Positions 50,393 through 62,964 of a stretch of DNA of 64,000 nt are shown here, piece after piece. The DNA lies in assembly GCF_012273895.1 (NCBI RefSeq), contig NC_052117.1:4906406-4970405 (forward strand). The letters run 5' to 3'. The notes beneath the pieces were generated by a model. The model ran no database searches. It saw only the letters and a program-made list of their open reading frames with translations, and was not told the DNA's origin. Each line of letters begins with the position of its first letter. Position 1 is the stretch's first letter. Source of the stretch: Zerene cesonia. Its lineage: Eukaryota > Arthropoda > Insecta > Lepidoptera > Pieridae. The translations under genes and the position numbers were made by a program.

Positions 50393-50574
50393 ACTAGCAG
50401 TTCGCCCCGGCTTCGCCGGGGTACATATATGTCCTACGTCACTCAGTGATATTGTAGCTTATGGTGAAAGAATTTTTGAAATCGGTCCAGTAGTTTTTGA
50501 GTTTATCCATTACAAACAAACAAACAAAAATACAAATTCTTACTCTTTATACTAATAATAGTAATATTAGTGTA
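50393..50574 (+). repeat. Interspersed repeat, ACTAGC family, well preserved
   Basis: The order is: head ACTAGCAGTTCGCCCCGGCT, then the GC block TCGCCGGGGT, GTCACTCAGTGATATTG, TTTTTGAAATCGGTCCAGTA, a (CAAA)n run, and the tail TAATATTAGTGTAGA. This is the clearest full copy of the subfamily also seen in minus orientation at 33936, 35225 and 62769. It is non-coding. Confidence 0.85.
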
Positions 50575-51837
50575 GATGAAATTAAATGTTATAAAAATTA
50601 TTTACGATATATTTTTATTGCTTTCTTTATTATAGTTCTATATATATAAAGAAAAACTAAATCTTGAAATATGACACAGCTTTACAATACCTATATGCAT
50701 TTCTATAGATTACGTGTTAATATGCAACTGAATTAGTGGTATTATCAGGCAATTATTACATTACGTGGTCTTTGTGCGACCAAGTATGCATAATCTAGGA
50801 CGTAAGCCGGATAACATCGGCTTTAGAAAGTGAACAATTCATATTTTTATCGTAATTATCTTCGAAATCGGTAAAATTGAAATATAATATACTCCGAACC
50901 TGATTTTTACATTTCACATTAAACCGTATTTTATTCATTTATTTTTTTTGTTAGTATGAGAACCTTAATTAAATGCTACTATAAACATTTATATATGAAT
51001 GAGTAGGGACGTTGGTATCTGACGGCGGGGCAATTAATTACGTTTGGCTAAACTTTGTGACTTACGCTGCCCCTTTTTAAATGTCACCCTTGTTTATATA
51101 TCCAGCAATAATGAAGCAAATCTATAGGCTTGCCTAAAATTTTTGAGACAAAACCTGTCTTATACAAATATTAAATAATAGACTCGAACCCATTTTCCTC
51201 AAGTTTTAATTATTGCCGCGATTCACTTCCAGAGAAACCCAACAACGGGGAACAATTCGGAATTCATTCAATTATTCAAACTTTTAATTAATATTAATAG
51301 GAGCTCTCACTTTCAAAAGAAAGAATACGGCAGATAAAAACTCCTTAGAAATCTGCGTTACTTGCAGCTGCAGAAAGAATTTATGTGAATACAATAAGAG
51401 GCCAAAATAGATGAGGACAGTAAAAATGAATTCGGATGGTTATTAGTGATCGCGTCGCCTGAACAAAAGATGGCTAGTTTGTGTGGGTGAGAACCCGTAA
51501 TAAACGTCACGACAAGAGAGATAGGAAATTAAAGGAAACTAAAACGAAGTCGTGGATCAGGGGGAAGTTTCGGGAGGTCTGTTCGGTGTGCTTGGAATTA
51601 AAAAAGAAACCGGACGTCTGATTCTGTTTGCGTAGTGGAAATGTATTGTTACTTGTAAGTTCTTCGACGTGATTATTTTTAATGAATTACGGAGTTAGTC
51701 TTTGACCTTTGAACGCTGGTTTGGTAAAATAGCTCGAAACTAAGTGTAACAACCGGAATAACTCGGCTTTATTCCGCGAAAGAGACTAATAAAAGTATGC
51801 ACTGAAAATTTACTTGTCATTTAATATTGCGACTTAC
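50575..51837. other. Intron-like sequence
   Basis: No gene or repeat is recognised. The part at about 51400-51640 is slightly richer in G and C. Confidence 0.45.
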
Positions 51838-51937
51838 CTTTTGGTAACGGCTCAATAACAACTTTAACAGCATTCGCCACAAGCAGACCGGAGAATATCC
51901 ATAGAAAAATCATGCTTCTTATTTCTAGCTCATCCAT
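51838..51937 (-). CDS. First coding exon of a secreted or membrane protein (identity unknown)
   Basis: Translation from ATG 51935-51937 gives 33 codons plus one base. Residues 9-20 form a hydrophobic core (MIFLWIFSGLLV) followed by ANA (21-23), a textbook AXA signal peptidase site. The mature protein would begin VKVVIEPLPK. The exon ends CCAAAAG|GTAAGT, with GT at 51836-51837, in phase 1. The frame stays open up to the acceptor, so a purely internal exon is not excluded, but the signal peptide argues for a start. The shared phase and the G at the end allow this exon and the one at 27836 to be alternative first exons of one gene. Two separate genes are the alternative. I do not recognise the protein. 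Confidence 0.72.
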
Positions 51938-51973
51938 TGTGATGCGTAAACTACTCTTCGCACATTGCACTAT
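51938..51973 (-). other. 5' UTR part of the exon, with acceptor site
   Basis: The acceptor is a run of more than ten T followed by CAG (51974-51976). The 36-base leader contains a minimal upstream ORF, ATG 51963-51965 to TAG ending 51951, of four codons. The exon opens with a 3' splice site, so a non-coding exon lies further right. The donor-like site at 63231 is one candidate. Confidence 0.6.
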
Positions 51974-52837
51974 CTGAAAAAAAAAAATGATGCTCTGAGT
52001 TTAAATTTATAATTACACAAAATTTAAATCTATTTGAACATTAATGCTATTTTCGAAATAAGACGGCCGTTTTTTTCAAGCTAGATTGCTTTGTATTAAA
52101 GTAAAATAAATCTGTATATGTAGGTGCACGATAAAGAGGTTGAATTTGATAAAATGATGAATCAAAATCTATCGTAAATTTGCTACTAACCGTATCAAAG
52201 TCACGGCTATCAATATAATATTGTTTATGACAAAAGTTTGTACACTATACTTAGGGCAAATTATTTTAATTTATTTGTATTTGTTTAAATCCTGTAAAGG
52301 GATAAAGCCCTGAGTAAATAGATATTCGGTTTCGCGTCAGTAACATTAAACGTTATCAATTATAAATATTGATAGAGGCCAATTTAATTTTTTAAGTCGA
52401 TCCTTTAACTTCAGAGACGAGTTCGCCTGAAATTTCGCGGATTTGCATTTATGAATAATAACTGAAAAAGTTAGACTCACAAATCCGCTTTCATTTCGAT
52501 ATTACAGAATTATGAGTATAATGCGTCAAAGAAAAATACTGCCTTTCTTTGTTTACACTTTGTTGGGAAAGTTTCGAGGACGAAATTGTTGAGACCACTC
52601 CGCTTTCAACACTTTTGACACATACGGAAGTTTTATTTCCGTGAGATTTTAAAACGCCACGATTTAGTTGTTATCTTTATTCAAAAAAAAAAAGAACCGT
52701 GTACGACCTTGTATCTGAGTTTTTTATTAGATTATATTATATATTATGCCGAAATTAAAGACGTGGCAGAATAATTATACTGTTTATATGTATTTGTTCA
52801 TAATGATATATACATAATATATGTATATACATTTATA
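51974..52837. other. Intron-like sequence
   Basis: AT-rich, with no exon or repeat recognised. It includes the pyrimidine tract of the acceptor for the exon at 51838-51973. Confidence 0.5.
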
Positions 52838-53085
52838 AAGCAGTGGTGGCTCAGTGGTGAGACCTCGCACTTCAAAATCGATAAGTCGGGGTTCGAGACC
52901 GGGCGAGCGTGCAGGAAATAAATAGATTTTTCAATTTATCACCACTGTTTAAAAATGGTGAAGGAAAACATCGTAAGGAATCGGCATGTCCAAGAATCAA
53001 AAAAAAAGTTCGGCGACATGTGCCATCTGCCAACCCGCACGGTCTGTGTCCCAGCAGTGGGAATATATATGGGCTGAAGATGATG
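52838..53085 (+). mobile_element. tRNA-derived SINE (Metulj-like) with internal deletion
   Basis: The A box TGGCTCAGTGG (52847-52857) and B box GTTCGAGAC (52891-52899) are intact. The family body follows (TGAAGGAAAACATCGTAAGG, then CCAACCCGCACGGTCTGTG), and the tail ends in (GAT)n. The 13-bp sequence atatacatttata at 52825-52837 and 53086-53098 is an exact target-site duplication. Between CCCGCAC and GTGTCCCAGC, roughly 45 bases present in the 24.7 kb copy are missing. Open frames on both strands here are the SINE, not genes. Confidence 0.92.
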
Positions 53086-53098
53086 ATATACATTTATA

Positions 53099-56000
53099 CA
53101 TATTATATCCATGTCTGTGCGTAAGTGCGTAAGTGTTGTTAATTTAAAGTGATTTAAAATCGAGTCCAAAGGAGCCGGTTGCATAGAAACAGCTGAACCT
53201 AATAAAAGCGAGTTAAAAGGGACTCATTAAACTCGAATCTACACGGATATTTTTTCTACTTATTGACTATTCATTTTAAATAAAGAAACATATTAAAATA
53301 TCGCAGGACGTATAATCTTGCCTTTATCTGTATCATAACCAGCAGCTGCGCATTGCACCTTAAAAGGAAAAATGTACTAAATTGGTGATTAATCATTGTA
53401 ACAGGTGCACTGAGACTGAGGTCTCCTCACATGAGCACATGTTGCTGAAATTAAAATTTTAATTTATACCCCATCATCCTTTACATAAATATTAACATTT
53501 TTATCTTGTGAATAATAAGAATATGTGTGTTCAATAAAATGTTTTTTTAATAGGGGCGATCGAACTATGAAATTTGATAGCGTTTTGTTTGAAAAGCCAT
53601 AGCCTAAGCCTACTGTTTCGTATATTATTATTATTTTTATTCGTATATTCGTATAACAATAAATACTAAATGTCGTTAATTTGGCGGATAACAATGGATA
53701 AATCGAATTATATTCATCATTCGGTCATTCAAAATTAAAACTGACCGTTGTTGAAAATCTGAATTCCCTTATCCCCTTTGTAAAGGTAGAGGTTTCGTTA
53801 TTTTTGGATCTTGAACGGTGACCCTTCGCTTGTACGTCGTTTCGATTTGACGTAACCATTTTACCTTTATTGTAAGTCTCCCCTTTGCTTCTCCAAATGA
53901 ATTTAAAAAATCACGTCTGGGCGCGAATTTACGTGGATTGGATCGCTCCAGCTTAATGACATTTAGGTACCTATCATTATTTAGTGATCGCTTTTGTTTC
54001 TAGCACGTCGCCATAATAATATTTTTAAGAAACGTCAGATTTGTTTTTCATAAATCTGTCTGAGTCGTCGATGATATTCTGTGAATTTTATTTTCTATAA
54101 AGGTAAGTGTTTTCTTTATAGAAAGTAAGTATTCATTAATCAATATTTCATGTAAATATTGTAATTTGACCTTTAAGACAATTATATAGGCATCGTACAT
54201 AGCATAATTTTAATCAGTTATTGTCTGATGCCTTTGATGATCATGATATCTTATGACTTATACATCCTTGACACATTACCTCAAATCTTAACCTCTATTT
54301 CGATTTATAGTGAAGAAAAAATTGTTCACAGATAGGTTTCTCATTTGTACGTGAAAGGCTTGACTACGGAGAGGCGTTCTAATTACGGCAGCAGGCGTGG
54401 CTAGACTGTCACCACAGCTGATTAAAGCGTCAAGATGCTATAAGTCGCTTCATAATTACTTGGCTCATGCTCCTATACAACTCCAGGTCTTCTCTTTGGA
54501 CATATTGATCCAGTGCCATGCTTAATATTTGATGAAAATGTATATGCACAGGTGTTGTTGTATTTGTTTTTAGGTCAACATGATATTATTATTAAGACGT
54601 TGCATGCTACTAAATGATAGTCAATTGCTCGTATTAGTTTCATTATTTTATTAAATATTGTATCTCATCGGATGGTGTTAATATCGTATTTATATAAAAC
54701 AATACAATACAAGGAGTTGAAACAGAACAGAAATGAACTAAATTGCATCTCGCAAAAAGCCGAAATCTCTAGAATATCTCAGAACTTGGAAATTAATATC
54801 CAAGATTTACATACAGTCGGTCAAACGAGCGTCTTTACTTCACTTAGGATCAGATAAAGTTTCGACACTAACCAAAGTGCTTAAGCAGTGTCGACCACAG
54901 AGGCGCCGTATTCCGAATAGTTGTTAAATTCCTGTTACTAATCTAAATTAATTAAAATTCAACGAAAACGCTCGAAATGTTCACTTCAGGTAAACCACAC
55001 CTGAGTTTCGTCGTTAGTCGTACTTTCTCATCAAATCTCGTTTAATAATGAGTCCTGGTTTCTTTGAAGCGTTATCAAAGAAAAGTTAAAATTAATAGTA
55101 CCCATAAGGTTCTTCGCCCTTCAAATAAAATCAATTTCTATTAGGTTTGTGAAAACTTTGTTTTACAGTCTGGCATGTTCTGATCCACCAAGAAAATATT
55201 TTGTTTTAATAGAGATCCGTGTTTAATGAGCACCACTGATTGATTACTAATAGTTTGTATTAATGGATTTGATAAATGGCAAATTACGACAGAAAATGCG
55301 CTGGCAAATAAAAATGAAGTCTCATTAAATTGAATATCATAACCCACTAGATAAATCGCAAACTTTTAATCTAGTTTAATATTTGCTTTCTTTTAAAACT
55401 CACCTACATTCCCTAAAGTTTTATTTACATAGCTCGGTGCAGAAGTTGGTCAAGATTACTTGGGACTTTCGAAGTTGCCTTTTGCGACCGATATACTATA
55501 TTATACTATTCCGTTCCCCAACTCGAGCTGTTTTTGTTTCTTATGGTTATCGGAAAAGTTAGCAAGGTCCGGTCTATAGACGTTTATTGGATATAGATCG
55601 AGCGTCCTGCCTTAGAAAATATCATTGTGTACCCTTTTCTTTTTCTTATTATAAAGGTACAATTACGTATTTCCAGATTTCACTTCTTCTAGAAAAATTA
55701 CGGTTTCGTTTTTCCAAAGTATTAGCTAAAGTTCGTGGAATAGGTCATTTTATAGCAGAACTTATCTGTTTGAAATCAAATATGAAAAAAACCTTATGTA
55801 TATGTAGGTTATAGACGTACACTTTATACTTATACGAATATTGATAATTCTATTGCATATGAATTTTCGCTAGAGAATTCAATATCAGTCATGTTATGTA
55901 TGAGGAAAATAACAAGAGTAAAAAAATAGAGATGAAAATTAGAAAAGTGCGTACTAACTTTTTATTACAAGCTGGTCATTAGTGAGGTGTGAAAAAACGC

Positions 56001-56209
56001 AATTACACTCTCGGCGGGGTCATTAACAATAGTTAGAGAATGCTCGTTATACAGCACAGTATGTTACATAGTTAACACCAGCGAATGTTAATGTGTCGCG
56101 CGTAAAAGTACAGTGATTACCTAACATTCATAATTTATCCAGTTAACTTCCTATTCTATTGTTTATTATTAGATTTTTTTGTGTTGTACGTTTCATGAAA
56201 TGAAATTAT
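53099..56209. other. Intron-like sequence
   Basis: No supported exon. A minus-strand TAG|GTGAGT string near 55400 and a plus-strand AAAG|GTAAGT string near 54102 lack partners. Small frames at 54672 and 55587 are not protein-like. Confidence 0.4.
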
Positions 56210-56224
56210 GACTATAATCTAGTA

Positions 56225-56421
56225 TTTTCTTGTGTTTGGTTTTACGCGTGTATTATACATTTAGAAATTAAAAACTTTTCAACGGATTTTAAACGCGATT
56301 TATTCATTAATATTAAGCTGTCTCCCCGTGACCACGCTCGCTGTAAAGTGTTCGAAACGTCGGGTTAATAATATAATGAATAAATCGCGTTTAAAATCCG
56401 TTGAAAAGTTTTTAATTTCTA
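56225..56421. mobile_element. Palindromic Penelope-like remnant with 15-bp target duplication
   Basis: The 197-base insertion is bounded by gactataatctagta at 56210-56224 and 56422-56436. It has a 37-base lead, then perfect 48-bp inverted arms (56262-56309 and 56374-56421) around a 64-base centre. The centre reads TCTCCCCGTGACCACGCTCG, then CTGTAAAG, then CGAAACGTCGGGTT. Penelope-like retroelements carry hammerhead ribozymes with a CUGANGA core and GAAAC next to a GUC cleavage site. Here GAAAC-GTC is present (56354-56361), but the first core is CTGTAAA, so activity is doubtful. Inverted flanks and a variable-length duplication also fit that class. A foldback or MITE element is the alternative. 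Confidence 0.6.
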
Positions 56422-56436
56422 GACTATAATCTAGTA

Positions 56437-57995
56437 AATGGAGATACTTATAGCTCAACCACTAATACGAAAAAATATTTACTGAAACAAAATCATCAGT
56501 GCTTTATAAATTAACTAGAATGTAAAAAACTGAATAATATCTATTTTGTTTAAATCCTAAATAATGTATAATTAATCTTCAATTGGTGCCCTATATCTCT
56601 GGGCTTTCTCTTAGATGACTTATTGCACGCCCTGCAACGTCAGTCCATCCCACGACATCGTGGGGCACCACAGAATTCGAGTTTTGGCGCTAGCTCGGTG
56701 TGTGTGACAAACGCCACCAAACGTTTAAGGTAAACCAACTTAAATGGTGTCCTGTTTTGTATTTTGTACTTAAATACTTTTAACGATTGCTTGTAATATG
56801 TCTTAATATTATAGTAGTACCTATTTATGTTGGTAGGGTCACAATAAATTATATACCACTGTTTGTTTCAGCATGGGTTTCGAACGTAAACGTAAATGTG
56901 AAAGAACATAATAGCTTGGCGACTGTCAAAGAAGAGCGATTTTATAGGATGATTTTATTGTTTGGTCACTTTTGCTTGAATTTATAATAGTTAAATATTA
57001 AGACTAAATTAGGCAAAATCAGCCAGGATGACTAAAGTTGTCTTAAGGTAATGATGTGTTTGAAACACAAAGAATTAAAGTGACCAGAGGGAGACTGAGC
57101 GATCTCGATTAGCTTTGTGTAATTATTGACGGTGTTTAAGTGAAGGCCGCCACAAAGAACGGCTCCTTGGGAAATAATCGAACGGATCTTACAAGCAGAT
57201 AGTCTAAGACAAAAGAATATTTTCTAGTCTATTATCAAAATTATAGGCAGCCGGTAATAAGGTGGAGGACAATGCTGGATCTCACTCCGATGTACTTTAT
57301 TTTAATGACAGCGTCCCAAGCCTATATTGCATTTTATGAACGGAACATTGTCTTAAGCGTGGTATTGTTGAGTTGAGTAAAACACAATTATAGCGGCAGT
57401 TAAATTTTGAGGCATTGTGTAAGGATCGTATCTCGCAATTAGCTCTAAGTTCTGGAGATACTAAGAAACAGATAAGAGAGGTTCTAGGAAATTTTGTTCT
57501 TATATTAAAATCTTTCCCTAGTTTATTAAAACACTACACACGAAATAATTAACCCTTTTGACCGTGAGGAGAATACAACATAAATGATATCCTTGTTAAA
57601 AACCTTATCTACCCTTTACATGGTTTTTTATTTGATTACAAAGTACAAACACGTAAAAATAGGTAAACCTTTAGTTATTTCAAACGTGTATTACAAAGAA
57701 GTTGAGCGTGAGTACTATAGATATAGTCCTTTGTACAAAGAAATTCACTGGGCTTGATGCCGACATCAAAGTGGTATCACATACACGCCACTCGTCACAA
57801 TGCTTACGAACAATTTTAATTTCAGATATTTTTTAGGGTTCTTGAAGTTTTGCTTTGGGTTAAATGTTTACGTGAAATTGTTAGTGTCCCAATAAGATTT
57901 TTAACAATTAATTCATCACCATCAAGGAAAACCAGAAACGTAAATCAGAAACTTTGTGCTTTGTTCGATAGCTTATATGATATTATCTATCATAT
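56437..57995. other. Intron-like sequence
   Basis: No gene or clear repeat. A GC-richer patch lies at about 56620-56720. The short frames at 56787 and 57850 have no support. Confidence 0.4.
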
Positions 57996-58179
57996 TCTAA
58001 TATATAAAAATTACGTGTCACATTCTTTGTCCGCGATGATCTCCTAAACTACTTAACCGATTTAAATCAAATCTGCACACTATATGCAGTTTGATCCAAT
58101 TTAATAGAAAGGATAGCTTTTAATATTTCAATTGTGACAAATATAACTGCCCGGGCGGATCCGGGGCGTGCAGCTTGTT
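57996..58179 (-). repeat. Interspersed repeat with GCCCGGGC..CCGGGGC head
   Basis: In plus orientation it reads tatataaaaattacgtgtca, then tgtccgcgatgatctcctaa, an aaccgatttaaatcaaat block, and ends in actgcccgggcggatccggg followed by gcgtgcagcttg. This is a widespread lepidopteran repeat type with its GC-rich head on the minus strand. The head here ends in acaagctgc instead of actagctgt. Confidence 0.7.
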
Positions 58180-61100
58180 ATAATTTAAAAATGAGCACTA
58201 GATAAACACAGAATTCATCACCCTATATTTTTCTATTTACCTATAAACAAATAGCATATGACGGTAAAATATCTCAAAAAACAAACAACTTAATAATCCC
58301 CTGAAAATATATTAAAAATAGTATCGACAAATATGCAACGATCGCTATGTAAATCATATTATATTGATCTGGAGAAACATGTGGAATATCCAATCAAATG
58401 GAAATAAATCCATTTGGTTTCACGTTCTGAACGATAAGGGAAAGCTGACCAGCGTATGGCGTTTGCCCGGATTAATATGAGTTACTGCGAGCTATATAAG
58501 TGGAAGGAAATTGTGGACATTATTGGTTTGCGTGAACGGCGATGAAATAAGTGCTGTAACCGGACAGGTTTTATTAAACTCAGCTTTTATTCCTAATTAT
58601 AAAAGTTATCTACCTAATTTTCTTTTTATTTTATATCTAAGTGACAAATAAATTCATAGCGTGAAATATTTAATTAGGTTTATCATTTTTAAGGTTTATT
58701 TAATTTTTTTAATTAATATAGTAAAAGACAAAAAAAAATTGTTTACATTAGAGATATTACTTTGTATCAAATGTTTGGTTTTCAATACTCATTCGGATTG
58801 TTGAAGCATGTTTTTATACGAAATTAGTTTTTACCAGTTCTAGGAGATCGCAGTGTCAACGAGAAACTATAAAGAAATAATCAGTTGTACGAAAATTGTT
58901 ATAAACCAATTGTTTTGCAAATTATTTATAATAATAAACCAATTATTTATATCCCAAACTGCCTTCACGCTATTGTCTCGTCTAATCGTCAGCTAATTTT
59001 CAGTCGTCTAAACATTTGTTATTGACATTGAAAGGTGTGTTAACCTTTGTTAGTATCTATATTAAAGATTAAGAGTAAAACTTTAATTCTCTTGACTGAA
59101 CTCGAGGGCAATTGGTATATTTGTTGATGAATAAAGTTCGGTCGAGTCTAGACATACTACATCACGTGGTATGCTAAATGAGAGACTGCATACGTTAAAA
59201 ATAAGCGGCAAATTTTTGCATTCTCGTTGTAATGGTCTGACAATGGGGTACAGATAGCAAAAAATGCAAAACTGATACAGTTACAAACGTACGTAAGTAT
59301 ACACATTAGATGTAGTGTATATCTTGTTTAATACTATTTTTTGCTTAATAATATGTTATTATTGACTAAACTTAACATAGAAAGTTACGAAGCGCGAGAT
59401 TAACATGCTATACATAATTTGATGAGCTATGATAAGCAAAGTTTTGTTTTTTTTGTATGAAACAGTTTTTCAGTTTGGTTTTCTTTCTTTATAAAAGAAC
59501 TCTGTCGAACTAGGATAATATCCTGTAATGGTAGTAATTTCTATTTGGTGTGAATAAATAAATAAACAAAAATAGATAAATAACAATTTATAGATACAAT
59601 CAAATCATTGAAAAAACATAGGTATAATACAAAAAGTTAAATTTCATTTTAATACAAACAATTGTTCAGTGATTTCGCCAACCATCCCCGCAAAGGAGCG
59701 AAAGTGGCGCGTAACACGCAGACAATCCAACCCTTCATTGTTCTTTGATTTTACAGCCACACATAACCCGGGCCAAGGCTTAGTATATTCTGAGTAGCAA
59801 TCAGATGTTCGGAAGGCCTACGTTATACCGAGTCTGAACCAGATACTAATTCTGTGTACATTGCGTAGGATTATCGGCTGTGCGAGTTTTGCCTTATAAC
59901 TTAAACAGAAATGCACTGGAGTTTTAGATCTATTATCCGTTACGTAGACGCCTAAACCACATGTACATTGGTTGCCTGGTTTTATACACTGAACAGTATT
60001 GTATTGTCTACTGCATGTTTATTGTATTGATTAAGCCCGTATTGTGTAGGTTGTGATTATGAAGGAATGTATTGTCTAATAAGTGGGCTTTGTTCATAAA
60101 GTTGATGTTAAGGAGTAATATTGTTCAAAGGTCTCCAAAATATTATGATGAAAGAAGATTTCATTTCACCACGTCGTTCATATTAACTTAGAGAGGTAAA
60201 TATGCACGCAATTTTCATCCATTCCGTTCCTAATGACTTTCACTGACACGGCGCAAAACCCCTCATTTTACACTTTGACGCGTTCACTTACGCCTATTTC
60301 TGTAGCGATGACATTTCCCAATGGAAGTGAAAACAAGGGGTCTGAACATTCGTCTTCTTCCCTTAAGATAGAGTTCAATATCGAATGTAGTGATCCATTT
60401 CGCGGAATGACTTTTGTCTATCCTGGGTCTTTAAGAATAAAGAACGATTCAATGGAACTTAATAAGTCGCATCTCACTTTCACATCTTCCAAAATTGTAC
60501 CTTAAAGATGAGGCGAAAGACTCATAAAAGCGTGGGCTAATATGAGTCGGATATCAAAACGAGTTTTCGGAGTTTATGCTGTTGGATCGTTTTGTCTATT
60601 GGTAATATGAGACTCGTTTCGCACCTCTGAACAACAGAACCGTCCTTTTTCACACTTTTATAAAGTCCTTACAATGGGAGCCAGCGTGTGTGAATATTAA
60701 TTGTAGTGTCGCGTCACAATTAAATTAAACGTTGGTTTAGCTCGCGTCTCACTAACAAAGTACAAGAACTACGTGTTTTAAAAGCATTTTTCTTTTTCCA
60801 GGAAACATACATGACTTTAATAAAGGATGATTTTAATCTGAGCTGTAGTTGTACCCGAGCTGTATGTAGAAATAATATTGTTAAGGGAATGTTGAATACG
60901 CCTACTTTGCTTGAAAAGGTCAGATACTATCCATCATAAAATAATAATGAAGCTAGTCGTAAATGCCTACGCTGACCAATACTTAACGTGCAGCCGTCGC
61001 ATGCCAGACATTCCCCGTCCGAGTATGAAATATAGAGTTGGAGACACCGACTATGTGACCTGAACTGACTACCAACGTTATATGAGGAAATTCTGAAACT

Positions 61101-62768
61101 TCGAGACGTATTTATACGAAGAATTCAAAGCAAGCGTTCAGAAATTTTCCGAACAATTTAAATTTTTAATAGTCAAGGTACAGAAATGCAAAAAGGCAAA
61201 TTAGTTCGAAGACGAACTTTCACTACGTTGTTTGAAAAATGCAAATGGATATTGAAATAAGTGAATATTAAAATTACACTCCTTTAAATTAAAAAGGGTC
61301 ATTTATACTACAAAATAAAAGAAAAGACCAATGAAACCTTTCAACTAATTGGATGTACTTATTAATAAACATTTCCACACAATTTGTCCAAAATGTGTTT
61401 GTTTTAATAATGTTTAATCTTATTTCAATAACATAATAACTAAAAACAAACGTTATAGAATTAAATAACCTAAGAACCTCCTAGTAAATGATAAATGTTT
61501 TAAAAATAGGATTTTGGATTCGAGTATAAAAAATAAAAGGGTCTACTATATGAATTTTATTACACCCGCTCCACATCAATTTTACTGTTTGTTTCTAACA
61601 GGTTAATCAGATTTGCCATGACCAGGTTTATACACTGCTAAGCTTGCGAGTATCCTGATACTTATATAAAAGGAACGTGCAATTTATTGACTGAGATAAG
61701 AAAATAAATTTAAAACTTCCCATATAAGAGCCAAACATTATATTCAGCTCTTTTGATCATAAACCTAGAAGGTTAGTATCGATTTTAGTGAGTAATGGCC
61801 TAATTCTAACCCCACTTTAGCCGTAACAGGTAACGATATTCGCGGTCTGTCATGTACGACAGTTACCCTTCACTAACACCACTTTTTCTACACGATTTTA
61901 CACTTTGCTAAGATACTCAAAGGTTCCGTCGACGAGGAAAGTTTGCAAGTTCAGTGTGTAGATAACAATTTGGGCCCACGTTTCAAGTCACCCTTTACCC
62001 CTTACTTTACTGGTCGAAAATAGTTTGCATACGCCCTGTTAAATGAACATTTATATACGTCTGAGTATTTATTCAAATTTATATGGCATGAATTTCAAAT
62101 AATAATAGTAAAGACAGCTTATCAACACAAGTATGCGAATTTTTATGAAGATAAACGAATATTATTGAAATGAGCGACGACGAAAATAATGGCATTCAAT
62201 ATTCGAGATCTTTAAATTATTATGAAATATCTATGTTCTTTTAGGAGAATTTCGAAATGAAATAGCTCTATTATAAAAAGTTGTTTGTTTGTATTACAAA
62301 AATGGGAGGCAATTTTGTTCAACATTAAGATCAATTAGTAATCAGCCATAGCTGTTATTATTGTACTATTGAAACTCTAAATTAATTAGCTTTATGGTAT
62401 TTAACAGTTTCATTTGTAAGTTTGGTTGCGATCGTTGCATTATATGACCCGATTGTGTGTACCTACGCGTTCAAGGTCACATAATAGTTCTTATATAATA
62501 GAGGCAATAAATTTTATGAGCAGATATTAAGGATTACAAAAATCTCATATTATTATGTGTACTCTAAAGGAAAATCATCTTTCCTTAGAGCCTATTGTTT
62601 GTAACCATATTACGTTCTCGAGGAATCTGATAAAATACCGCTATGTGCATACAGTGTGAAATAAGGTTGTGCCCAAAAATGTAGGAACAAATACACATAA
62701 CATCAATCTGTGTCTATTTTAGATAATATGAAGATATGACAAATATACGTATAATCTATACTTGTATT
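58180..62768. other. Non-coding stretch
   Basis: No gene is supported. A 90-codon plus-strand frame at 60233-60505 has somewhat balanced composition (Ser/Thr-rich) but no splice context or known domain. GC-richer patches lie at about 59675-59740 and 60960-61060. Confidence 0.4.
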
Positions 62769-62964
62769 ATAAAGAGGAAACATTTGTATTTTTGTATGTA
62801 TATTTGTTATGAATTCATACAAAAGTTACTGGACTGATTTGAAAAGTCTTTCACCATCAGAAAGCTGCATCACCGAGTTTCATATACCATACTTTATTCA
62901 GTTTTTAGCTCGGCTCAATCCTGGCTGAATCAGGACAAGCGGCTACCAATATAATATAAAACTA
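62769..62964 (-). repeat. Interspersed repeat, ACTAGC family, diverged
   Basis: The plus-strand start aaagaggaaacatttgtatt matches the copies at 33936 and 35225. The middle has ttactggactgatttgaaaa, then a ctttcaccatcagaaagctg block. The far end, near aaactagaag, is rearranged and contains an unrelated-looking gctcggctcaatcctggctg segment. Confidence 0.6.

Noticed and set aside
52847..52899. tRNA gene suggested by A and B boxes
   Set aside because: The boxes belong to the SINE head. No full cloverleaf is present, and the family body follows directly.
60233..60505. 90-codon Ser/Thr-rich plus-strand frame
   Set aside because: No splice sites, signal peptide or recognisable domain. Composition alone is not enough.
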